A stretch of 64,000 nucleotides of DNA from Rhypophila decipiens (Eukaryota; Ascomycota; Sordariomycetes; Sordariales; Naviculisporaceae). The first letter of the stretch is position 1. Each line of letters opens with the position of its first letter. The position numbers and the translations under genes were made by a program. The DNA lies in NCBI GenBank assembly GCA_033297075.1, contig MU858110.1, forward strand, positions 1 to 64,000. The letters run 5' to 3'. Below are positions 55,953 through 64,000 of the stretch, piece after piece. The notes below the pieces were generated by a model that had not been told where the DNA came from, did not search any database, and saw only the letters and a list, made by a program, of their open reading frames with translations.

Positions 55953-56349
55953 CCATTTGCAGAGATTTCAATGTCTGATTGATCTGGGGCATGTATTTTC
56001 TGACATACAGTGAGTTATTTACTGCTGAGCGCCTTCACCGTTGCCGATGTGGCTGGATAGAGAAAGGGGTGGCCAGGCTGGCCCGAAACAGAGGCTCCTT
56101 CCTAACGGCGCACTCCCATCCAATTAAACCACGCATATGCGCCTTCCTTGAAGGAAAGTAAACGACAGTCCTCAAATACTCGCTCAACCCACCTTCCCAG
56201 CTGTCTTTCTTCTTTTCAACCTTGTGGCCGACGTCCTATGCTGCACTCCTCCCGAACATGCCAGATGGTCAACCATCCTCCTGATACACCACATCGCGAC
56301 ATAATGACTTCCACCATCGTCAACCCTCCTCGAAAATAACACCAAAGCG
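55953..56349. other. Short spacer
   Basis: Spacer between two minus-strand genes, holding the 3' flank of DUF6594 copy 3 and the promoter of the orphan gene. Nothing specific recognised. Confidence 0.4.
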
Positions 56350-57522
56350 TCAGTTATCCTCGAAATTGATTATGTTGCCTCCGATTATGGCACCATACGC
56401 AAACACCAAGATGTAAAAAACGTCGGTCCGATCCGCCGCGAGCCACTGTGCGAACAAACTGAAGACAAGACAGAACCCAAGAGCCAACCCGACCGCAGCT
56501 TCTCGACTAAGAACGTGATATGACAACAACGCGACGGGGGTCTGGAAGAATATAACAAGGAGACAGAGAGAGACGGCCGCACTTATTCGAAGAAAAAGGT
56601 ATGGGTTGTACACTTGTAGCTTGGCATTGCCAGCGTCCTGATTCTTGCTCACAAACGGGCGCTATTCGCGAAATTTGAACGGTAAGTCAACTGTCCTGTA
56701 CATTGTCTGAATGATGAAGAACAGGTGACGACTTACCATTATAGCATTCCCAATCCTGCTTCGCGACACATTCAAAATCAACTGGTCGATCTGCCCCCTC
56801 GGCGCGCACACAATGCGCAGGTCATCGACATCGATGTCATTTAGAACGGCCTCGCATTCGGGGAAGGTTTCGGCAATCCACGTCTTCAGCCCATCGACAC
56901 TACTTGCTTGCGGGCCCTTGAACTGAGCAACGATGCTCAATTTGTTGAAGAAGTCGACTGCCATGTGTTAGCTTAACAGTCGTCTGTGTTTAATGATTAG
57001 GTATGGTAGGAACGAACAGTGTATGGTCAATTTCCTTCTCAGCTTTCGGACAGCCATCCTCTCCCGCCTCCTGAGTTTGAGGTTCTGGGGACCAAGTTTC
57101 GCCTTTTGTTTCTTTTGTATGCCCCTCAACCGTTCAATTTGTCTGCTAACATCTTGTGCCGAATGTAGAAGCACCTCAGTGGCGGCGTTCTCGAATATCG
57201 GGTGGAAGTTGTATTGGTAGTCGGTACTCATCAACGTGGCCAAGCCCGACATCCCTCCTTGTGCTACTATAAGTTGTTAACTATTATCAGTCACTCAGAT
57301 CCCATATATATTAATCGACGATGACGCTTACAGTCGGGTAGGTCACTCGCCCAATCGCTACCTATATCAAAAGAACAAAGTCAGTATGTTTCCAGGCCAA
57401 GACACAGTTCGAGACTTACCACATGCTTTGACGTCATCTCTCGAGGCCTTCACGGTTGTCGCAGCGCTGGAGAACGTCCCTTCTCCTCTTTCAAGCTTTG
57501 AGGGCGAGTCCGGGGCCTCCAT
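56350..57522 (-). CDS. DUF6594-type membrane protein (copy 3)
   Basis: Exons 57522-57420, 57361-57332, 57266-57018, 56957-56737 and 56661-56350, 304 residues. The second exon is only 30 nt. The introns are 58, 65, 60 and 75 bp in phases 1, 1, 1 and 0. The third has an unusual GTTCGT donor but a good GCTAAC branch point. A tandem TAGTAG acceptor before exon 3 could change one residue. The product starts MEAPDSPSKLERGEG, has a basic helical region (RIERLRG-like, QKKQKAKLG) and ends with three hydrophobic helices around VSLCLLVIFFQTPVALL, GLALGFCLVFSLFAQWL and FYILVFAYGAIIGGNII. The penultimate exon is 221 nt, as in copy 2, and the final phase-0 intron is shared by all copies. Function unknown. 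Confidence 0.7.
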
Positions 57523-58450
57523 CGCTCCTTATCAGTATACGGAGTTCAGACTGTCGAGATCATGACTCCGGAATGCCCCCCGAGGGGTAAACGGGCCTGA
57601 GAGTATACTATATACGCAAGGCTATGCTGGCAGAAGGACGGCCCATTACCTCAACAATCGTCCTTGGCTCATCGAAAAAGACCAAAGTGCATCGAAGAAC
57701 TGGTGCCCAACGATCGAAGGCCATGAAATGCCCGGAGCCTCACCGCCTCGAGAGAATGATGGAAAGTAGAGCTCGCCCCCAAACGCAATAATTATTCTGA
57801 CTTCACGTCCAAGTTGAAGTGCCATGCAACACAGCCTCACAAACTCACAGAAAGACTGGCGGTTGTATCTGTTGTATCTCTAGGTACTTCGTCGTACACA
57901 CCCACCGGCCGGTTTAAAGGCGACCAGATTGGATGAGCATCTACTATATCTCATTGGGCCAAGTGTCGCCTCGCTTGTGTTCGGCCTGGTGTGGTAAGCT
58001 TATTCCTGATGGTGGGTGAGGTTATCAATTGATTCGAGCTTTCCCCTCATTGGCTCCGCGGGAGATTCTTTACAGCAAGTTAGAGTGCCTGCGGCTCAAG
58101 TCTAACATTTCCAAAAGGGGCAACTACCAAACAACCTCCAGCCATCGACAAAGGTAAACACAAAAAAGGGGCTCTCCATGATCTAAGAACTTGGGGCAGA
58201 TATTATAAGCAAGTGCTCTGGAGATTTCACACAGATGACCATACAGTGTGTAGAAGTGTCATACATTTCACCAAAGAGCCAGAAAACGGTTACTGGAGCA
58301 AACTATCGTATTTCATTTATGACACGTTCTGTTCTTAGATACAGACTCAAAGTAAGTGGCATTTCAAGCTTTTCTATAACAACGGAACACTAGCGCCCCA
58401 GCTTCCAACGACAAAGACCCGTCAAACCCTCCGATCCCGCAACCTCAAGT
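57523..58450. other. Promoter of DUF6594 copy 3 and spacer
   Basis: Contains a TACGGAGT-type motif at 57538-57546, 16 bp upstream of the copy 3 ATG. No coding evidence. Confidence 0.4.
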
Positions 58451-58789
58451 CTAAATCCCCGGCTTCAAATTGGACATCATCCCTGACTCAAGAAAAGTGT
58501 AAAAGTCGGGAATTTGCGTGAACGACCAAAAGTTGGCATACCGAAGACCTCGTTTGTTGTTGACTTCTGCGATGATGTCCAGCGTAGATGTTGAGATGGT
58601 CTTTGTTGACAGATTGCGGATAATTCTTTGCCGCGAGGTTGTTCTCAGGATCGGGTTGTAGATGAAATTGGCCCCGACCCCTCGCAACCGTTCCAGAAGC
58701 TATCTTTAAGCCTGAGAGGACTAGGTTTTCGATGGTTGGCTTGTTTTGGGAGGCACGATGATGACAACCGCCTTCTTTTGATGATCCAT
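58451..58789 (-). CDS. Small orphan gene behind a TATA promoter
   Basis: Proposed exons 58789-58757 and 58699-58451, 93 residues. The ATG is in strong context (CTGCCATGG) at the end of an A/C/T-rich leader typical of well expressed fungal genes. The 57-bp intron (donor GTGCCT, weak; acceptor GATAG) removes three stop codons and keeps the frame. The second exon has very gene-like codons and reads NNKRGLRYANFWSFTQIP before ending SNLKPGI. No domain recognised. An alternative is a short 22-residue product without splicing. Confidence 0.3.
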
Positions 58790-60877
58790 GGCAGATTTTT
58801 TTCAAGTGGAAATGGGTAGCAATGATAGATAATGCCCGATTATGTCTGAAGAATAAGTTGTAGCTGATGTGGAGGAGATGTCGGGTCTATTCTTAACAAT
58901 GAGTAGTAGTTGATGAGGAGGAGGGAAAAGGATTCATATTTCTTGGTGGGATGTTCTGCCCCTTTATACACCAAAAACCGCCAGCTAGACGGACCATTCC
59001 TGGACCAGGAGGGCAATATTCCGCGATATTTGGGGCATCACGAGGTTAACTTCGCCATGCGTCGAATGCAGACTAACAACTAGCTTGCGCCTGAACCAGA
59101 AACAAACAGGCGTTCTGGCCTGTCTTTTCTTCTTGTTTCGGATCGGCCACCGGACAGGGGCAGAGAATGACCCCGGGACCGTGTTCCTATTGGAAGGAAA
59201 GGTGAAGGTTATATCACGACCCACATCGTGAATACAAGGCAGACTTGTCGCCGTATCCGTGCTCGGAGCGGCCTGGGACATGATCCTGGTTTCAGACGAA
59301 TCAGGAGTGTCCAGGCTATCGATGCTGCTGTCGTTGTCTGACGATATGTGACAGATTGCTGATAGTCTTGGACTTTTGTTTGTTCGACCGGAGCACACTG
59401 TGGCCTACCGAGAGTCAGCTGTGGTATCTGGTGGGTCAAGAGCCTATCACGGAGACCTGTTTCTCCTCTTTCAGCTGGGGACTTCGAATCCTTGGAGCGC
59501 ATAGGGCTAGGAATTCTCATTTTCGGAACAGCCACTATCCCTATCCAGCGCGATTGCGACGTTGAGTTGTTGCCCGGTTTTGCCGGGTAGCTTTCCGGGC
59601 CCACTCCCGAGCACTGTGGAAGGCCGTTACACGGTTCATGTGACGTCCAAGATCCTGTCCGTCAATCTCCCAAGAGCATAGAACCAGATAATCCCTGAAA
59701 AGTTCCGCCGGACCATGTAAGCAGCTTATTCGCCTTGTCTGCCTTGTGCCGGTTTGTGAATATTGGCCAATCCGGATGCTGTAGAGACGGATCCGGAGCA
59801 GGGGTCGATTTGCTTTGGTCCTTGTGACAATCAAGCACCCGCACAACTACAAGGAATACTGCCAATGCAAAGTCTGGACCGCCCTCTGTCGATGCCGACA
59901 ATATCCTTATTGGGACGGTAACGGTTCTTTTTTCTTCGTTGGTTGCAACAGATAATGTGGTATTTGAGTCGGTGAACTGCGGTATCGGTCGGCCGTCGTT
60001 GATGCGACAAACCCATGCGGCTCAGCTCGTATCTCACCGGCCGGATCGCCTATTCCGCATTGAGATCGAGCTGCCTAATATAGGAAGCCGATGTCGTCGG
60101 GATACTTGTAGTAGACCTTGGTGAAGAAGAAACGAACAATTTCAGCTCAAGAACTGCGCCTATCGGGTGCTGCTCACAGTGTTTCGGGTAGTTCACCCTA
60201 GCCGCCTGATCACGACTGCTCGCAGACGCTCCAGCAGATAGTAAGTTAATCTAGGCTTGGGCAGTTCGATCATCACAACCAAACCGCGCGGATGAATCGG
60301 ATATGTCGGTAGGTGATAAAAGATCGAGACCCCCAGTCCAACTCCGATAAAACGTCGGGATGTTCGCAGCAGTGTGCATCCTGACGGAGGTTTATTTTTA
60401 GCCAAGACTTTCAAGTACCGGATTGAGGGTAACATTTACCCCGGACTGTGCCGAGGGATCGTTATCAATTGTTACAACCCAACCCGACAGGCTGGGTTGG
60501 CCAAATTGGGGGCCTAAAGTGACCCTTGTCGACTTGGTGAGAATAGGCGGAATTGCTGGCAAATCGGTCAGAACAGAAATCCATATTCTGGGTTCTGTCA
60601 GTAATTAATCATAAAAGCTGGTAAAGCGGATTCTTACCTCGGTGAAGCTTCGGTGGGAGACCACACAGCATCGCGACACCCACGGAGCCGGTGGTGACCG
60701 GGCCGAGCCTCTTTTCGTTGACTATTCGACCATAAAACAGGCTCGATAAGCTGCAGTGTACTACTGAGGTGCACGTTTGCTGGCACATGGTCAGCTCCTC
60801 GGTAGCGTGACTGATGGGTCAATTAGGATTTGGCCTTTGAGAGATCTTAATGAAAAAAATCGACCGAGATCAACGCA
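58790..60877. other. Unassigned coding-like islands
   Basis: Minus-strand stretches at about 60030-59662 (reading INDGRPIPQFTDSNTTLSVA and on to GLSGSMLLGD) and 59398-58985 have gene-like codon use and possible splice sites (for example donor GTGAGA near 60034 and acceptor CCGCAG near 59986). No start codon or complete exon chain was found. The low end holds the promoter of the small orphan gene. Confidence 0.3.
58963..58968 (-). promoter_or_regulatory. TATAAA box
   Basis: TATAAA on the minus strand, about 175 bp upstream of the ATG at 58789, followed by a pyrimidine- and A-rich leader. The spacing fits a TATA-driven fungal promoter with a leader of roughly 130-150 nt. Confidence 0.4.
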
Positions 60878-61525
60878 TCACTCTTCGCCGAAGCCCCTGA
60901 TATCCCTGGCAGTCGCCGGGTAACGGAAGGAGACAATGAAGGATGTAACCAAACAATAATCTGGACCAATCCACGGCGGGCTGGGGTTCAGGGGGTGGCA
61001 TCCGTCTACAGGTGTAATGACGGCGCTTGTGTGGCAAAAGCAACGCGAGGCTATCGATTGGGTGGCTTCGGATTCCGGACCAGGCCTTTCAAGATATGTG
61101 GACGCGTCCGGCGATTTGAGCTGTATGGAGAACGATTCGCAATGTATGAAATGCAAGGGAGACGTCTTTCGAAGCGATGGTCTTCTCCGGCTCCTCTCCC
61201 TGTTCGAGAGCTTGTCGAAAACGAAATCAAGCTGGTGTTGATTCCGACCTTCCTGGGTTTCCCTGGAAATATTCCTTTTGTACGCAAATGGCAAGCCTGA
61301 CCCGCGACGAGCACGTTCGACTTTGGCCCCTTGACAAAAGCTTCGGTCACGTCGACGAGTGACGAGTGAAACTGGCGACCGGACTCGAAAAAGCGAGAAA
61401 TAAGGAAGGCATGTAACGAATAAGGCGCCCGGCCATGAACATGGAAACTGCTGGCGGATGTGAAGCAATGAGACAGAGGAACTCGAATTTGGAACCACAT
61501 GCGATTTGGATGTTGCTTTGGACAT
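60878..61525 (-). CDS. Unassigned 215-codon open frame
   Basis: ATG at 61525 to stop at 60878; the frame stays open a further 57 codons upstream. Arg/Ser-rich, no domain recognised. A plus-strand frame at 61017-61241 (reading MTALVWQKQREAIDWVAS) is equally gene-like, so the strand is uncertain. Confidence 0.2.
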   Translation of the reverse strand: MSKATSKSHVVPNSSSSVSLLHIRQQFPCSWPGALFVTCLPYFSLFRVRSPVSLVTRRRDRSFCQGAKVERARRGSGLPFAYKRNISRETQEGRNQHQLDFVFDKLSNRERSRRRPSLRKTSPLHFIHCESFSIQLKSPDASTYLERPGPESEATQSIASRCFCHTSAVITPVDGCHPLNPSPPWIGPDYCLVTSFIVSFRYPATARDIRGFGEE

Positions 61526-62638
61526 GCGGAGTCTATCGAGCTTTCGTCGGGTATCGGTATCCAGCGTTGGGTAGGTACGATGGAGAGACTGCGACTTCCA
61601 ACCTTCCCGTCTCTTCAGCGATCGGTGAAGAATGAAGTGTACCTTCCTACATCGCCAAACATGTCGAGTCGAGCAGAATAAATCGAAAAAATGCACATAG
61701 CCTGTGCCGTGCGTTCGCCATTTTCACCGCTTTTGTTTCAGCTCTTCCCACAGCAAAATCGACCCTTAAGAAATACAAGTGCGGGTCTACACAGCTACTA
61801 TAACAGTCACAAAAATGTACCCTCGTATCCATTACCTCAACCGGTGGCTGGAATCAATCACCAGTGTTATCTCGTGCTTACGGAATATTGACAAAGATCC
61901 CTCTGAACCCCTGGCTTCTGGTTTGGACCGGTCTGATCTAATATCGTCAAAGCGAGATGGTTAGAGCATGTCCTAAAGTTTTTGCATGATTTCCTAGTCT
62001 TCTAGGATACCATTGGCTGTCAGGATGCTCACAACGCGAAGAAATGGCCCTATCAGCCAGACCTGCAGTCAATACGAAGTGGACAACCTCAAGGGTACTT
62101 CCCCGCACACGACTGCTCCTGCGTGTTTGTCTGCGTATAAGTATACCCCGGGCAGACGGGATAGTGCAGGTTCAACAAATTTTCCTGATCTTGAGAGCTT
62201 GGGTCATGTTTGTCTGGAATGCTTGTGCCTGAGTGATTGAGGTTGGGAGATGCAGATTCATAATCAGTCACCGATGGAGTTTCCCCAACGATTCCTCGCT
62301 TTGTCTTTAGTTAAATGTCACAAGAACTAGGTTATGAAACTCTGAGTGCTCTGCATCCAACCAGTTGATACAAGAACGACCCAGACGATGATGAGTAAGG
62401 GGGTTCACAGCCTGCTCAACTGCTCAAAGTTGAGCTCAAACGCTATCCGGCTGGCCACCCCAAAGGGGTAAGTGGAAATGCATATCATATTTTGGTGTGA
62501 GCTATTGACAGGGCAACCTTCAGGGGAAGGGACTAATTGCCTCTAGATTTCGGACTAGGACATTGTGATGTCTACCGATCTGGTCTCGTACCGGTTAACC
62601 TCGATCAGAGTAGCAATATCGACAACATGACAAATACC
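61526..62638. other. Spacer, no recognised gene
   Basis: No coding evidence beyond short open frames. Confidence 0.35.
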
Positions 62639-63420
62639 TTACTTTGGAAACCTTGACGAAAGCCCGAGGCCCAGAACTGCCGAGCATGATCGCTGCAACG
62701 AGCTGACCACAACCGGTATGGCCATAAGCCTCGCTTCTAGCTCGACCCTCTGGGCGGATCGTGCGCCATTCAAAAGTGCTCTGCGAAAATGTCCGGATTT
62801 CCCAGATGCATAACAGGGCTCTCTGTCCCCTGTTTGATCTAGTTGGCTCACTGATGCTTTGGGTAGCTTATGATGTGCTTTATCAAGAAGAGGCTGGCTG
62901 GATGTGCGCTTTCTTGTTTCCGACGCCTCCGCATTATCGTCGATCATGGAGATCGTTTCTGGACACCCCAAACATAAGGTGCCGACCTCGGTTGTCGTCC
63001 CGGAAACAAGGGTTCCCGTATCGTCTGTCGGTCCGATCCCTAAACCCATATCGTGGTTTCTTAGACCCAGGCACAGAACGACCTCTATTTGATTGACATG
63101 TTTTTCGATCTCAAATACTTTCCACCAATCCGAACCGTCAGACCACAGAGTCTTACTTGGACTTCCCCAAAACGGATTCGGTGATGCAAAAGCGCGAGAC
63201 CCATCAAAGTGATGCGCATCAGGGGTCCCGGAAACTTTTGTGCGGAGCGGATCAGGGAGCTTTTTGTCCAACCTCTCTTCTTGGGGAGAGTTAACAAGTC
63301 CCACTGCAAAGTAGCCCCTAAGTTACGCCCGTATGGCCTACCTAACCAAAATCGAGAAGAACGGCACAAGAGGTCCAAGTAAGGAGCGAGCTGGAGCAGT
63401 TTCCGTCGTTGACCGGCTTT
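62639..63420 (-). CDS. Unresolved orphan gene or eroded retroelement fragment
   Basis: A 221-codon open stretch (63304-62639) has no ATG at its start. A candidate 45-bp intron (GTTAGG donor, CTTTGCAG acceptor near 63305) joins it in frame to an upstream stretch reading NDGNCSSSLLTWTSCAVLL. It contains CYASGKSGHFRRAL, which resembles a retroviral-type CCHC zinc knuckle with two cysteines lost, and a donor-like GTAAGG at its end suggests further exons. The product is not recognised. Confidence 0.25.
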
Positions 63421-63588
63421 AGTGGGGCCTAAACCGGAGCACACCGGTCTCGGCCTCCGGAAATCGGCGCCGGTTTTCGGGTAACTGCCCGGGGGCCGGT
63501 TTACTGTACTTTCAACGTATGAAAGAAAGTACTTAAACGCTCAGCTCACAGTGACTCAACCTCTGCATTAGGACTTGGTCCTCCGTAG

Positions 63589-64000
63589 AAGTCAAATACT
63601 CTCATCTTGTTTGAGAATCCTTCTTCTTCCCAGGAATCACACGCAGCCCCGATCGGCGCCGACATTCCCACTTCTGATGCACGGGCAAAAGTGGAACATG
63701 AATCGAGTGCGATGTTCGAGGTCCCGGACGTCCCCTCCCCGGCGATACTAACCGGTACCCGTGATGTGGAAATCCAGACCAACTGGCCACCTACACCTAC
63801 CGTAGACCTTCTTGCACTTCGTTTTCGGTATTTGATCTAACGGCCGGCTATTGGGATTTGACCCATGCAGTTGCAGGAACTGGTTCAAATTCCACCATAC
63901 TCCATCAAGATGCACCTGCAGCAGCCTTCTCGAACAGCCTTAACCGGGACAAATATGTTCGATAGACGTTCGATGTTTCCGATGCAGCCGAAATTCCAAC
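63589..64000 (+). CDS. Partial orphan gene running off the window
   Basis: An exon opening at a YAG acceptor (about 63588) has excellent codon use and reads ESHAAPIGADIPTSDARAK, then SAMFEVPDVPSPAILTGTRD. A 69-bp intron 63802-63870 (GTAGAC donor, GATCTAAC branch, GCAG acceptor) leads in phase 0 to 63871, reading LQELVQIPPYSIKMHLQQP and open to the last base. The 5' exon with the start codon is not identified; the 3' end is beyond the window. No domain recognised; the visible part looks disordered and Pro/Ser-rich. Confidence 0.35.

Noticed and set aside
63880..63893. B-box-like sequence GGTTCAAATTCC near the window end
   Set aside because: The invariant C after the T loop is displaced by one base and there is no A box at a suitable distance; it falls inside a plausible exon.

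Overview
This window is nuclear DNA of a filamentous ascomycete (Pezizomycotina, most like a Sordariomycete, though the class is not proven). The reasons are short spliceosomal introns of about 48-70 bp with GTAWGT-type donors and CTAAC branch points, a Zn2Cys6/fungal_trans_2 regulator, fungal-only DUF6594 membrane proteins, long gene-poor spacers, and an AT-rich end that looks like a repeat-induced point mutation (RIP) relic. No rRNA, CRISPR, operon or intact transposon was seen.

Layout. Positions 1-3.9 kb hold an AT-rich relic, a tRNA 5'-half-like fragment and a long pyrimidine-rich leader region. From 3.9 to 9.7 kb lie three housekeeping genes: a CASTOR-like ACT-domain protein (+), a Cys-type glutathione peroxidase (-) with two possible starts, cytosolic and mitochondrial, and a TDA3-like FAD oxidoreductase (+). 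From 9.7 to 21.9 kb is a 12-kb spacer with no recognisable protein but a candidate RNA polymerase III transcript. From 21.9 to 24.6 kb is an 885-residue Zn2Cys6 transcription factor. From 27.7 to 31.5 kb lie an orphan gene divergent from the ribosome-biogenesis factor Nop16, then a MARVEL-domain membrane protein. From 33.5 to 38.2 kb are an LGA1-like 2-keto-3-deoxy sugar-acid aldolase, an unresolved orphan gene and a Gfo/Idh/MocA dehydrogenase. Together these suggest sugar-acid (hexuronate-type) catabolism.

From 40 to 57.5 kb the window becomes accessory in character. Three divergent DUF6594-type membrane proteins lie on the same strand at about 40-41, 48-49 and 56-57.5 kb. Each ends in an intron-separated exon coding three transmembrane helices. 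Between them are orphan genes, a 15-bp exonic minisatellite and a 24-bp perfect palindrome. From 58.4 to 64 kb there are coding-like exon islands without recognised domains and a gene that runs off the end of the window.

Exon coordinates were derived by hand from splice signals and reading-frame continuity. Models with recognised domains are reliable; the orphan models are tentative. Family names rest on recognition of motifs, not on any database search.
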